The translations under genes were made by a program, and so were the position numbers. Positions 21,965 to 33,829 of a stretch of 64,000 nucleotides of DNA are shown here, one piece after another (position 1 is the first letter of the stretch; each line of letters opens with the position of its first letter). The stretch is from Ceratothoa steindachneri (taxonomy: Eukaryota > Arthropoda > Malacostraca > Isopoda > Cymothoidae). The DNA lies in the NCBI GenBank assembly GCA_963969495.1, contig OZ018320.1, forward strand, positions 78,551,313 to 78,615,312, read 5' to 3'. The notes beneath the pieces were generated by a model. That model did not search any database, was not told the DNA's origin, and saw only the letters and a list, made by a program, of their open reading frames with translations.

Positions 21965-22328
21965 TTTGGAATGATTGAAAAACAAAGAAATGTGCTCATT
22001 TGTTTTATTGACTATAAAAAGGCTTTCAATAAAGTAAGGCATGAGGACCTGATGAGGATGCTGGAAGGGCTGGACATCAGTAGGAAAGAAATGAGTGTAA
22101 TAAGAAATTTATATTGGAATCAGAAAGCTGCAGTTACGAGTGCAGGAAGAGAAAACAGTATCAATCCTTTAGGAGAGGAGTACATCAGGGCTGTGTTATG
22201 TCCCTTGATCTGTTTAACCTATATTGGTAGGTGATATCAAGGGAGCTGTAAGGGCTTAAAGGAGACATGATAGGAGGTTACAATATCAACCATATTAGGT
22301 ACGCAGATGGCACAGTGTTGGTGGTGGA
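21965..22328 (+). mobile_element. RTE-type LINE RT fragment, left part (split by hAT)
   Basis: Encodes KQRNVLICFIDYKKAFNKVR (catalytic Asp in the FIDYKKAF block), HEDLMRMLEGLDI, NLYWNQKAAV and then, after frame changes, GGYNINHIRYADGTVLVV, where the catalytic YADD reads YADG. The pattern matches RTE-type reverse transcriptases. It is interrupted at gtggtgga by a hAT element and resumes at 24979. Confidence 0.8.
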
Positions 22329-24978
22329 TATGGATGCACCGATTAATGAGCAGATAATCGGTAATCAGCCTTATCGGCCACTTCACCGATTAATCAGTAA
22401 TCGGCTTTTTGGATGATTAATTACTTGTCCCTTTCCTATTCACTTTGAACCATTTCATCACTGCCAAGTGAATCATCAGATAGCTTTGACAGTAATACAG
22501 TACCACCAATTTAACTTGTTAGTTGTTAAGTGTCTGGCTGCTATTAGGGCTTTTTGCCTTTTTTACTTTATTAAATGAAATCAAGTTACATTTTTGATTT
22601 TTGAAATAAATGTAATTATGTAACTAACAACAACTAGCATCTAAGAAAATACAGAAAATTTTAAACAATAACTAGCAACTGAGAAAATTTTGAAATGAAT
22701 GTAATTATGTAACTATTCATCAGTATTTAAAGTTGAATACTCTCAAGTTGTAATGTAGAAACATTAGTGTTTCACCATTTTCAGGACACAGCCTATTCCT
22801 CATAGGTTCATGCATATTACCACCTGTACTAAAAAGCCTTTCACTCTCCATGGATGAAGGTGGTGCACTTAAATATATTAAAGCCAGTTTGCTCAACAGC
22901 AGTAAGGTCTTCTGTATCTTTTTCCACCACTGAAATGGGTCATCACTTCTGATTAGTGGTAAAGTTAAATATTGATTGATTTCTTTTGTGCACTTAAAAA
23001 TGAGGGATTTATTCCTCTTGAGTTTAGGTTGTGCTTCATGCATTTCTGTTGTACTTGCAGCCTCTAAGTCTGGATGTATTACTGTAGGCTTACTTCCGTT
23101 AGTTGCATCTAATTCATCAAACAGGCTTGAAAGAGAAACAGTTTTAGTCACACTTTGAGGCTGAGCATCTTGATCCTCAGTAGAGCTTGAAGAAGTATAT
23201 CCTACTTGATTATCATCAGTAGAATGTGTCTTAGATTCTTTGTGCTCTACAATATCTAGAACCCATTTCAATTTGAATCTTGGATCCAGGAAAGTAGACA
23301 AGCATAGGGATTTTTCATTTAGATACAATAAAAATCTTGTTTCAATTAATTCATTCAATTGTTCAACAGTTGAAAGGATTCTATTAAAGTCAGAATTAGA
23401 TTCAACAGCCCCTGACAGAAATAACCTGAGAGCTAATATTGTAGGTATTATCATTGATATGGTTGATGTTCTGTTACTTGCTTCTTTTGTGATATCTTCA
23501 AATGGACTTAGTAACTGGACAAATTTTTCAACAATTCCCCATTGGTAAGTTGTTATGGTTGGAATCTTATTATCTACAGCATACATTACAAGGGCTTTTC
23601 GTTGTTCTAAATTCCTTTTCAGCATATAATGTGTTGAATTCCAACGTGTGGTCACATCTTGAATCAGTTTGTTTCTCTAAATTAAGCTGCTCCTGTATTT
23701 TAGTTAATTTGCTAATTGCTAATGGAGAACAATTAAAGTGAGAGACTATATTTCTGTTAGTTGTAATGATTGTCTTTACAGCCTGTTGGGAAAATATTGA
23801 GTCATTTATTGAGAGTTTCAATGTGTGTATGAAACATGATTGTGACTAAACCACATTCCCTGATGCCAGCAACCATATTTGCACCAGAATCCCGCAGTAC
23901 TAGAAAAACTTTGTTGGAGATATTATACTCATCCAGAACATAGTGCAATTGTTCACTTATTCTTTCACCTGTGTGTGCACCAGGGAATGGAACAACAATA
24001 AGAACAGCTCTGTATTGTTCAAAGTCATTTGAAAGCCAATGACCCGTCAGACTCAGAAATGGAGCATTACTTGTAGTAGATGTCCAAATGTCTGTAGTCA
24101 AAGAATCAAGAGAAGTTTTAATGTTTGTTTTACTCTCGTAAATATATCTGGAATTATTTTTTCAGTGAAATACTTTCTTGATGGAATTCTGTAATTTGGA
24201 CACAGTTTTGCAATAAGCCTATTGAATCCAATGTTAGATGTTAGAGAATATGGTTGAATATCAACAGCTATCATTTCTCCTATCAAATAATGGATCTCTT
24301 GTGACCTGTGGTCATTAATATCCCAAATTTTCTAATTTCAAACATTGATTCTATAGTAGTTTGGGATTTTGCTGGAGGCTCATAGTTGCTGCCACTTGTT
24401 CCTGGAGTGCCTGTCTCTGAACATTCATCATGTTTCCTTTTAAGCTTATCATGTTCAGGTTTTGCTTCTTCTGGCTGAATTTTTTTAAGATGATTGTAAA
24501 AGTTTTTCCTGATTTGCCACCTCTTGATATCGTGGCTTGACATAACTTACATACAGATTTATTTTGATCCTTAGGATTGATATCAAAATACTTCCAGCAA
24601 TAACTGGTTGCCATAATGGTCATTTTAAACTTGTAATTTAACTAATTTTTGACATGTTTAAATTATAGTGACGTCTCAGTCTCTGAGGACAAACTAGTTA
24701 GTGAGTACATCAAATATCTATAGCTATAGAGATTATAGTCTGGACTCTGGCTCTTAACACCATAAAATATGCATCATCTGATAAATAAAAATAAATATAA
24801 GTAAAATTTATGACAAAAAAAAATCCCTAACATAACTAGTTAATAGCAGCCTATCTAATGATAGCATGCCTAGTGAAAAACAGCAAGTACGTGGCGACGT
24901 GATTTGTGTAGTTAATCGGCTGATTATCAAAGGCCAATTAATCGGTAATCGGCCAATTTGCTTATTGGTGCATCCCTA
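22329..24978 (-). mobile_element. hAT DNA transposon, complete ends, 2650 bp, decayed transposase
   Basis: The ends are inverted: the left starts tatggatgcaccgatta and the right ends taaatcgg-like sequence then ttggtgcatcccta, giving a TIR of about 12 bp (consensus tagggatgcacc). Subterminal regions are rich in the motif cggtaatcggc in both orientations. A perfect 8-bp duplication gtggtgga flanks it (22321-22328 and 24979-24986), the expected size for hAT. The transposase is on the minus strand. It sits inside an RTE-type LINE, so it inserted later. Confidence 0.92.
22720..24624 (-). pseudogene. hAT transposase (BED finger to hAT dimerisation domain), frameshifted
   Basis: Five overlapping frames give a nearly complete transposase. 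A BED-type zinc finger comes first (YCWKYFDINPKDQNKSVCKL, then NHLKKIQPEE), followed by a linker ending in PAKSQTTIESMF. The RNase H-like core has LTTDIWTSTTSNAPFLSLTG, then GHWLSNDF and LRDSGANMVAGI. The C-terminal dimerisation block has LALIYLSAPPSSMESERLFS, then TGGNMHEPMRNRLCPENGET. The 311-residue frame at 23655-22720 is intact. Frameshifts near 24500, 24290, 24100, 23810 and 23640 prevent expression as one protein. It resembles ZBED-like hAT transposases. Confidence 0.88.
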
Positions 24979-25560
24979 GTGGTGGACTCTACAAAGAAGT
25001 TGCAACATTTGGTGGTACAGTGAGTGAGGAGAAAGGGTTGAAGGTCACTATGGCCAAGACCAAAGTGTTGGTGGCATCTAAGACGAATGCACCTATAGTA
25101 GGAATAGAGGCAAGAGGAAGAATAGAGCAAGTGGGAAATTTTTTGTATCTAGGGAGTTTGATAACAGAAGAGTGCAGATTTGAAAAGGAAATTAGAATGA
25201 GAAATGGCATTGCAAAGAGTGCATTTACAGGAATGAAGGCAGCAAGATGAACTAATATGGATGTGATAAGGCAGATGGGAGTTGAGAGGGAAATGATGAC
25301 AATAAGAAAATGACAAATGAGATTTCTTGGACATGTTATGAGGAGGAATGAGATGGAGGCCGTAGTGCTGACTGGAATAGTGGAGGGAGGAAGAGCAAGA
25401 GGATGATAGAGAGAGAAGTTTATGGACTGTGTGATGAAAGTGGCAGGGGGACATCTTAAGCATGCAGAGTTGTTGCAACTAACAAGAGACGAGTCTGGTG
25501 ATGCTCCATGGTTGCCGAAGTCCAGGTGAATGTTGCACATCAGTAAGGTAAAGTACCTCG
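24979..25560 (+). mobile_element. RTE-type LINE RT fragment, right part
   Basis: Continues the element at 21965-22328 after the hAT insertion: KKLQHLVVQ, then KGLKVTMAKTKVLVASKT, IEQVGNFLYLGSLITEE and EIRMRNGIAKSAFTGMKAA. These are RT thumb and post-RT motifs of RTE-type LINEs. Further on, MRFLGHVMRRNEME is the characteristic C-terminal block. There is a stop after KAAR at 25250. The end is near 25560, with no clear tail. Confidence 0.8.
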
Positions 25561-25849
25561 CTAATCTTCAAGAATTTCATGATTGATAAATATCTATCTC
25601 TACTCATAATTGAGGCAGTAAAAAAATAAACAGGTTACATGGGCTTTCTGGCCCACTATTGATTAATTTCAGGATATTTACAAATACCTGTATAAAAATA
25701 TAAAGATAAAAATGTAAGAGCATCACCACTTTCAAGATCTTTCCACTTTATATTATTTACTTTTCTCTTAAATTCCACATTTTCTTTAAAAAAATGTCTT
25801 GCTTTATCATTTTTACAAGAAACATTATATAAATTTATATATGAAAATT

Positions 25850-26905
25850 AACCCACAGGAAAATGAAAAGATGAATCCAAGCACTTTCCAACTATATTTG
25901 CAAGCTCATTTTCAAGGAATATCATGAAAATGGAGAAGACAACCTTATATAGGGTACAAAGATACGAAGGGAATGCCCATCACATAGTACAAACAAATGG
26001 AAAAACACAATAACAAGACAGAGAAATACCAATAAAAAGATCATTAGGCAACTAATAACGGACATATGCGTCCCAAAAATGATATACACACAACAATACT
26101 GTGTATATGTATGGAAATGGCAGGGGAAAAAACAAAAACATTTTAAAGGAAAAAAGGTGAAGTATATTCTATAGAATGTTCTATTTGCAATTTACCTTAC
26201 TTCGGGCAAACTGGTAAATCTTTATCTACTAGAATTTACCAACATAAGTATAATATTAGAAGAGGTGAACTAAACAGCGCTTTATTTTTACATTTATCCA
26301 AAAATAACCACCCCATTGACTGGAACTCTGCAAAATTCCTTTATCATTCCGCTGATTTCACAAAAAGAATATTGTTGTGTTCATTAATTGGCATGTTGCC
26401 TAATATAAATATCTCCCCTGGCTTATTTAAACTCGACCCTGTTTTAAAAAAACTTGTACTAAATGAAATAACTTCATAATGTAGCCTGTTGTCACTCTTT
26501 ATTAGTGTAATATCTTTCACATTGCCTCCCCCACCATGTGTCTCTGCTAGGATCGTGGATTAACTCTTAGCCCTAAATGTTTTTGTTCTAATGATAATCC
26601 TTTAAAATGTTTTTGTTTTTTTCCCCCACCATTTCCATTCATATACATGGTGTTGTGTGTATATCATTTTTGGGACGCATATGTCTGTTATTAGTTGCCT
26701 AATGATCTTTTTATTGGTATTTCTCTGTCTTGTTATTGTGTTTTTCCATTGGTTTGTACCATGTGATGGGCGTTCCCTCCGTATCTTTGTACCCTATATA
26801 AGGTTGTCTTCTCCATTTTCATGCTATTCCTTGAAAATGAACCTACAAATATAGTTCAAAAGTGCTTGGATTCATCTTTTCATTTTCCTGTGGGTTAATT
26901 TTCAT
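25850..26905 (+). mobile_element. Penelope-like element, 5'-truncated, with GIY-YIG nuclease and ~300-bp inverted repeats
   Basis: Two long arms are inverted copies of each other: 25850-26155 and 26590-26905. For example, catatgcgtcccaaaaatgat on the left matches the complement of atcatttttgggacgcatatg on the right. Between them the + strand encodes a GIY-YIG nuclease domain. Penelope elements are known to carry terminal repeats that may be direct or inverted. This looks like such a copy, consisting of 3' coding end, 3' UTR and an inverted terminal copy at the left. Confidence 0.8.
26155..26479 (+). pseudogene. GIY-YIG endonuclease domain of a Penelope-like element
   Basis: Reading from about 26160: VYSIECSICNLPYFGQTGK, SLSTRIYQHKYNIRRGE, then HLSKNNHPIDW, FTKRILLCSLIG and a C-terminal KLDPVLKKLVLNEITS with stop at 26477-26479. 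The spacing of YSIEC...YFGQTGKSLSTRIYQH matches the catalytic core of Penelope GIY-YIG (Uri-type) nucleases: Tyr, Gly-Gln-Thr, Arg and His. The frame is open for about 100 codons but the RT is missing, so only the C-terminal part remains. Confidence 0.8.
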
Positions 26906-26948
26906 ATTATTGCTTTCCTCACATGCCACTTTGTGAGTTTTTTATTAT

Positions 26949-26950
26949 AA

Positions 26951-27004
<54 letters not shown>
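26949..27004. repeat. (TA)n microsatellite
   Basis: About 28 TA units, bordered by aaatttata and its inverted partner tataaattt. Confidence 0.97.
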
Positions 27005-27008
<4 letters not shown>

Positions 27009-27475
27009 TTATTGAAAGACACCTAGAATTGTCATGTTTTCATTAAATCCAACTGTGGGGTTTGTATCACTGTAATTTTGCACCAAATTGGGCAAAGGAT
27101 TAGGTCTTCTAACTCAGTCAGTTCAGATACGTCTTCATGTAACTTTCTACTGATTCAAGCTCACTTTCCATGGGTTGATAATCATTGTCATTATCACTAT
27201 TATTCGACATAATGAGCTATGATAATTAGTTAATTATATGACAAAATGAATAACATCACACATACCAACCACCAGTACCAAAACAGATTGAGGAATAATT
27301 TGATATTTCATTTTTCTGGCTTTAGCTCCTACAATATCTAGGATTGGTTAATTTTTCATAGTGTCATCAAAAGTCACAGTAAGCACTACAAAGTTATAAC
27401 TGTTGAACTTTGAGCATACTAAGATAAATACAAATACTAAAGAAATGAGTACAAATTATGACAAATACTCGATTG

Positions 27476-27580
27476 TCATTGGAGGTATACGCATGAGTTC
27501 TATGAAGGGTGCATGCATGTCATCATAGGTAGACACATGAGTTTTATGAAGGGTGCACACATGTCATCATAGGGTAGGGG
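27476..27580. repeat. Short tandem repeat, ~45-bp unit, about 2.3 copies
   Basis: The phrases gcatgagttctatgaagggt and acatgagttttatgaagggt, each followed by gcaygcatgtcatcatagg-like sequence, recur at a spacing of about 45 bp. Confidence 0.75.
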
Positions 27581-27736
27581 CTAGAGAGATTAGATTTTAA
27601 TGCATTAAAATATATTTCATAAATTAGAAGTTAAATGTAAGAAACATTAAAATCAAAAGTGATATAAACTTAATCCTATCATTTTTTTTTCATTAAATAT
27701 ATAAAATGACTTTTCACCATTTAAATTTTTTTTTAG

Positions 27737-27903
27737 ACACAACCACGTGTATTGGCCTGTTGGCTTGTCTTTTGGGAGAATTTGAATGGATTATGGTGGA
27801 AGGAGGACAGGCAAACGAATCTCTGTCCCAAGCTAGAAGGCTTTCTTATGGTCAGTAACTCATCTCAGCATACTCAGTGGACACCCTCTTACTTTCACCT
27901 AAT
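27737..27903 (+). CDS. Host gene exon, start of the PH domain
   Basis: Acceptor tttttttttag and donor AAT/gtaagt. It encodes 55 codons plus two bases of the next codon. The first half, TQPRVLACWLVFWENLNGLW, is a Trp-rich helix-like stretch. PKLEGFLMV then begins the PH domain (first beta strand, visible residues about 139-147), followed by QWTPSYFHL, the second strand. Phase 0 at the 5' side matches the previous exon and phase 2 at the 3' side matches the exon at 28629. Confidence 0.92.
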
Positions 27904-28159
27904 GTAAGTACTTTTTTTATTGCAAGAAATACCAATTAAAAGATTGAGAAGTAGGAAAGAATTTAGTGTCATTTTTAATTACCCATTCATTGCTATGATC
28001 ATTGTCATCAAATAGTTCATATACACTTAGTCAATACCAATGTTAAATGACACAGTGCTAATTTCCATTAAAGCCATCATGTTGATATGAAATATTCAAC
28101 AATTGTATTTTGCCCTTCACTAAAGCAGTGGTTCCCATATGTTAATAAGTGGAGCTTTT

Positions 28160-28520
28160 GACTCATGGATGTACTCTAGCTGGCTGACCATTTAATTTGA
28201 CACTGTTTTGGGGTGCATGCTCCGGTGCTAGGGTTGTTTTGGGGCATATGCTCTGGTGGTAGGGCAATGCCCACCTTTTCCTATGCTCCATTATGCCTCC
28301 ATTTTCTTAGCTTGCTTTTGTTTTGTTTTTTGCTCTTTTTCTTGCATTTTAACATAACCTAATTTATGCTCCATTATGCCTCCATTTTCTTAGCCTTCTT
28401 TTGTTTTGTTTTTTGCTCTTTTTCTTTCATTTTAACATAACCTAATTTATCGGTTAGCTTTTTTACGATGGCTTATTATACCTGTCTAGGCAGTCATCAA
28501 GAGTGACCATCGTAAATAAA
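28160..28520 (+). mobile_element. I-like LINE copy F0, 3' UTR only, with internal 84-bp tandem duplication
   Basis: Starts with ctggctgaccatttaatttg, which matches the end of ORF2 and start of the 3' UTR in other copies. It contains tatgctccattatgcctcc twice, 84 bp apart (about 28280 and 28364). The end has the family hairpin gatggct/agtcatc at 28467-28473 and 28492-28498. It sits in the short 725-bp intron between two PH exons. Confidence 0.6.
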
Positions 28521-28628
28521 AGAATTTAGATTTTTTTTAATTTCACATTGTTTTACAGCTTTATTACTGTGAAGTTAATGAGTAAGAGTCATTCTCAAGA
28601 TAGTCTTTGTAAAATTTGTTACTTTTAG

Positions 28629-28749
28629 GGATGGTGTGCTGCATCAATTTGCAGATCCTCATGATCGACTCCCCCAATTTACACTAAATGTAGAGGAATT
28701 TTATGATTGTCAGCGACTTCCTTCATCAGTAAGACCCCACTCATTTGAG
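28629..28749 (+). CDS. Host gene exon, middle of the PH domain
   Basis: Acceptor cttttag and donor GAG/gtatgt. With the split ATG codon it reads MDGVLHQFADPHDRLPQF, then VEEFYDCQRLPSSVRPHSFE. These are strands 3 to 6 of a PH fold: GVLHQF...LPQFTL is a membrane-proximal strand pair, and SFE leads into the next exon. 121 bp; phase 0 at the 3' side. Confidence 0.92.
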
Positions 28750-28929
28750 GTATGTTTCTTTGTTGTAAACATACATTTTATAAGCTTTTAAGAAAAGGTT
28801 TAATATGTCCTTACAAGGGAATGTCGGGTATAATCTGAGCAACCATGTTGCAACTGACATCTGGAGGATTCCATGCTCTTCTTGCTTCAACATCTGTAGT
28901 TGCATTTCCCTCTGTCTCCAATGCCCACA

Positions 28930-29180
28930 CCTGAGGAGGCTGGCCTCCTTCACTTTATTTGACTGTTTGTTGTAGGTCGCATGTTCCTGCTGCGGGGGAA
29001 GACAGGCCTACCCCCAATGCCGGAGCCTGCTTCCTTGTTGCCTTTTTGCTTTTTGCTTTTTTTGTTTTTTTAGTTTTGTTATATATTTTTTTAATATAGC
29101 CAAGTAGTAGAAGGCTCTGGTGAGTTTGGCAACTTATGCCCCAAGTAGGCAGTTGCCAGATGGGCTCCTAAATTAAAAAA
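28930..29180 (+). mobile_element. I-like LINE copy F, 3' UTR only
   Basis: Matches the end of ORF2 and the whole 3' UTR: gaggctggcctcctt, tttatttgactg, ggtcgcatgttcctgctgcg and the terminal ccaagtaggcagttgccaga, then an A-rich tail. The hairpin stem ggcaact/agttgcc (29128-29134 and 29151-29157) is perfect and differs from copy J by a compensatory change. Confidence 0.85.
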
Positions 29181-30734
29181 AAAGAAATCCAATGCCTTAC
29201 AAACCTTGTGCATTAGATGCTCTTGTTGTTTTTTTATGTTGAATATAAAACAGGTCTACTCTAGGCCAGCCTTTTTTTTGTATTTTTACTCTTTTGAAAT
29301 TAATCACTAAACTAATCTTAAACCTATTTATAGTTGCCCTTGGCACCATAAAATATTAAAATTCCTTTGAAATTTCTTGAATTTGTCTTTTGCAGTTTGC
29401 ATCCCTCTTTTTTTTCTTCTTTTTAATGGTGTTGAAACTGGTTCAAATGACTGCTAGTTGTGAGAAAACTGTATATGAGGAATGAATACAAGCAATAAAT
29501 TTGAGTAAAAATGGATATTTGGTGGTGATTGACAGGAATATTTTGTGATTGTACTGGCGCATTAAAAAAATGTAGCCAAAAAGATTATTAAAAAAGGTGA
29601 TGTGTATTGGTAGAATAAGGATAAGGGTTGTTTGGTGAGCAAAGACTGAGACTGATATGCCCTCATTCGTATTTTGCTTTAAATTCATGAGGGAAAAAAT
29701 GTTACAGGGCATGGCATTCTCTGAGTCTCAATGAGATGCCCTTACCCCTCCCTTCCTTAAACAATGTCCTTAGGGTAGCCATAAATGCTGAGGTGGGCCT
29801 AATGTGTATGGGCAGTGTTCAGGCTAAGATCTGGGCCCATTCAGGCAGCCTCAATAGATCTATTGCTGCTTGATTGCTCTGGTCAGGTCAAGGTGTGATT
29901 AAGGCCAGTTTGAGCATGTATGGGTGTTGACCAAGCCTCAGTTGTGCACTCACAGTAGAAGAGTGAAGATCACTCATGGATGAGAAGTTCTGATGAGAAT
30001 TTAGAGCATTCTATAGAGAAAATATGTGCTTGTGGAAAATAAAAAGTAAAGAATATTCTGACAAACATAAAAGGTGCAGCCTATGATGTACTGGTGGAGA
30101 AACTAAAGGAAATTGCTGTTTCTGTCACCAGAGAAACTGATAAAATAACAAGTGAAGCTCATTCCACAAGGATTGCAATAAGGTTGCAGCATCTATGATG
30201 TTAGGGTTTGGAGTAGAAGATACATATGCCCCACACCTCTGATGAAAATTTACTTTTCCTGTAAACTGCATGCTGAACTCTCTTAATTTCAATGCATGTC
30301 TCAGGGATAATACATCCCAAAGCTTGTGGATATACCCCCTGAGCAACGCTAATAGCTTAGTAAGGAAAGTTAGGATTTCTTGGTTCTCTGTGAATCAATT
30401 TTGATTAAACTTTTCCCAGCTGGTCGGCACAATGCGGCAGATTTGTCGTTTTGGGGATGGACCATGCTAATAGCATCTATCCTCTTTAAGAACAATGGGT
30501 CATTGCAGAGGCCTCAATGATGAAGAAAAGTCTTTCATCATCAAGGAAAGTGCTGAATGCACCTTTGTTTATGTTATTACAGAGAGGTTAGTTTTCCATG
30601 AGGACATGTTAAATGATTTCTGAAGGACTCTTCGCTAAGGAAGAAGCAATCCAATTGTGGGAGCTCCAAGACTGTGTAAGCTAGGGATTTGAGGAATATT
30701 GGCCGCTAGTTACTTTAGAAACCTGGGCAAACAA
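29181..30734. other. Intron sequence without assigned elements
   Basis: Moderately AT-rich. A minus-strand frame at 30346-30125 (73 codons) has no recognisable motif. Parts at 30030-30640 have coding-like composition and may be an old unidentified transposon. Confidence 0.35.
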
Positions 30735-31719
30735 GCCAAGTCATTGTCACTGCCGCTGGTCGTCCCCACACCTTCCTCACTTCCACTTTCTTTTTCCTTT
30801 CATTGTCTATCAATTTTACACCGAGCCTAGGGTGGAGCTGCCAGGCCACTAGGGGGAAGGAGTGGATTCAAATGGCGGTGGCTGGTTCTGCTGGCCCTGT
30901 ATTCACCCCCTGCAGAGCGGGCTATTGCGTGGGTGATTAGCATTTTCTTCCTGTATCACTAATAGGGCCATCAGGCCCGATGATGAGAATAAAAATTACA
31001 AACTCTCCCTTTCCCCTTCACAAGTGGTGAAGCTGCCTTCGGGCTGCTATACGGAAATAAGATGGCGTTCCCCCTCCACTTTTCTTTCAAGGGGACCCTC
31101 CATCTACTTCTACTAGAGAGGACCCCATAAGGGGCACAGCGATTTGCCTTCCTGGCCACCATGCTGATGAGACTCCATGCCCCATCCGGCCACAGCTTAG
31201 CCTCTTCTTCTTAGTTACAGCCTGTGTTTTTACCCTACTTCCTCATTTTCACTACAACCCCTCACACAACTTTCTCCAGTCGGTCTCTAATTTCATAGGG
31301 TAGATGCTGACCAACTTCCTCTGACCTAATTATCCCGGATTGCGGCTGAGGGGGAGGGGGACAATGTTCCCTCACCCCTGAGCTCCGGCCTGGGGTGGTA
31401 GGTTTTTAACAACCTATTTCATCCCCACCCACTCCTTCCTCACATACCCTTGCTTCCTCCTTTCTCTATCTATCAATTTTACGCCATTCCCAAGGTGGAG
31501 CCACCCTGCTGATGGCCTGCCCGGTTACTAGTTGGGAGGAGTGGCCTCAAATGGTGGCAGCTGGTTTTGCTGACCCTGTGTTCACCCCTCTCAATGCTGG
31601 CTACTGTGTGGGGGTGATAAGCGTTTGCGTCCTGTGATTATTATAGGGTCACCATGTCCAATGATGAATATATTTTTAAAAATCCTCTCAACTATCAATA
31701 GAGCTGCCTTCGGGCAGCT

Positions 31720-33445
31720 CCATTGATGGTTAAGAGGGTTCCCCCTCCCTCTGCTTTCGCAAGGAACCCTCCAAAACTCTTCTACCAGAGAGGAGGCTTA
31801 TTCCTCTCCTTCCTACGGGTGCAGGGGACTCTCCCTCACCCCCTTCTCTGTCACTTTCTCCAGCGGAAGTCCCCCCTCCCCTTTGCTTTCCAAGGGGACT
31901 GCCAAGGACGCATAAAGGTGGAAAGGGATGGCATGGCCTGCCGGCCCGTTTCCCCTCTCTTCCCCAACAGATGCCAGCCCATAACAAAATAAAAGGTACC
32001 TCGAAGGGGGCCTGTGGTGTCTTAGGAGATGATGGCCACATGAAGCCCCTCCGTCCCTTCCCTGAGATGGAAAAGTCTCTGAGGCGACCTTGCCCCAGAT
32101 AGTAGGATCTTTCATGGGGTCAAACGCGAGATCGGTGCCAAGCACAAAACCCAAGTCCACCCTTGTGAAACCTTCTCAGACGGCGTGGACGCCTGAGGCC
32201 TTACAACGAGTGGAGGGATCTCCTCAGCAAGAAAGATCTTGCTGAGGTCGGTCCATCTTGCCTGGGAGCTCTGGCTGTGGGAGGGGAAAAGCGTGTTCAT
32301 TCCACCCCCTCCCCTCCTCTCCTAAAAAGAAAACAAAAAAGACTGGGCTCCTTTCCTCTGTGTGAGCCGCGGGGAAGGACGAGTGTGCTGCCGTTTCGGT
32401 AAGCGGTCAAGCCAAGATCGGCATGTTCACCCCCGTTGCTCCATTGGGTGAGGAGTCCCAGACTAAGACCAAAAGTGCACATAGCAGAGCCTTGATTACA
32501 TCAGGGCCCCTCATTCAGAGGGTACCTGGCATTTTTTATCCTGCTGATTTCAAACGCTTCCTCGTTATTTGCTCTACTGATTCCATGTTGGCTAAGGGCA
32601 ACATGATCCATCAGAGGAGAGTTTTAGCTAGGATGATTGTTAGAGAGCCGAAGGTGACCCGTTTCTCAGATGGTAGCCTTTGGCAAATGAGTCGAATCCC
32701 TCCGAGGTGGCCATGATAGGAGCCCTACGGACACTTCATGGCACGCTGGTGAGTGTGATGCTGCACTTTACCATGAACTTCGTGAAAGTAGTAGTTTATG
32801 TGAGGGAACTCGTGAACTACTCCATAGAGCTGATCATGGAGCGGTCAAGGTTGAACGTGTGATGAGAAAACAGGGATGGGGGGGCCTCAAGACCCACCCC
32901 TACACTCTTCATCACATTCGACTGTAACAAGCTCCCTGTGTCGGTGCGTGCCGGTTGGTATCGCTACCGCATGAAGGCATTGGTGCCACTTCCACGTAGG
33001 TGCTACTACTGTCACTGCTTTGGCCATACTAATCGCTCGTGTAGATGCGCAAAGTCGGGGTTACCCGAAGTCCATGTAAGTTGCTCCAAGGCTGCACACA
33101 ATAAGTCCAAATCGTGTGTGGCCAAGAGTGTTAATTGCGGAGAGCCGCACCCCGCTTCTTTGAAGCAATGTGGTTCGTACCTCCTTAAGGAAATCCTGGC
33201 TGTTCAGGCTCAGCATCGTCTCTCATTTTGCGAGGCAAAGGACTTGGTCCTTTCACACCCGGCTCTTCCTATGATGTCTTATGCCTCAATGTTAAGAAAG
33301 ACACTCTCTGCTCCTGCCCCATACAGGCTTACGAGCACATTCATTTCCACACCCATTCGGGATGCTTCTGCGGGTTCTACCCATCCTGGGTGCTCTCCTG
33401 GTAGAGATCGAGGCATAAAGGGTTTCACACCCAGCCCCAGCTAAA
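31720..33445 (+). pseudogene. Copy G ORF1 (gag-like, CCHC knuckles), broken
   Basis: The Pro/Lys-rich leader is fragmentary. At 32500-32700 the conserved ORF1 core appears (IHQRRVLARMIVREPKVTRF, then SDGSLWQM). At 32938-33444 a 168-codon frame carries the RNA-binding C-terminus: RYRMKALVPLPRRCYYC, CYYCHCFGHTNRSC (a canonical CCHC knuckle) and CSKAAHNKSKSC. The third knuckle, normally CVNC..., has serine in place of the first Cys (SVNCGEPHPASLKQC). ORF1 proteins of I-type LINEs coat the RNA and act as nucleic-acid chaperones. Confidence 0.82.
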
Positions 33446-33829
33446 CCCAGGGTTTCCCCACCTTCCCACAGCGTGACTGTTTCCCGTAAGGCGAAACAGC
33501 TGCGTGCCTCCGCTGAGTCATTAGACTCACAGGAGGTAAAACCCCTGAAGTTGGTCGTGAGACCATCTTCCAGGGTTCCTAAAGCTGCCCCACGAAAGGA
33601 GGACATCATTAAAGGAGCTTTGGCTCCTTCGCCCACACCAAGTGGTAAGCTGAGTAGTCTGGAACTGTGGATCATCCAAAAGAGGGACCACTAGGGTTTC
33701 GAGTCGGAGAAAGGCAAAGACTCGAATGACGAGCCCACCCTCCCCCAATAAGTCGTCAAAGGCAACAGCGCCCGAAGTTCTGCCTTCGGGAAGCGTACGG
33801 TCATTTCCGCATCTTCTCCGAGCTAAGCT

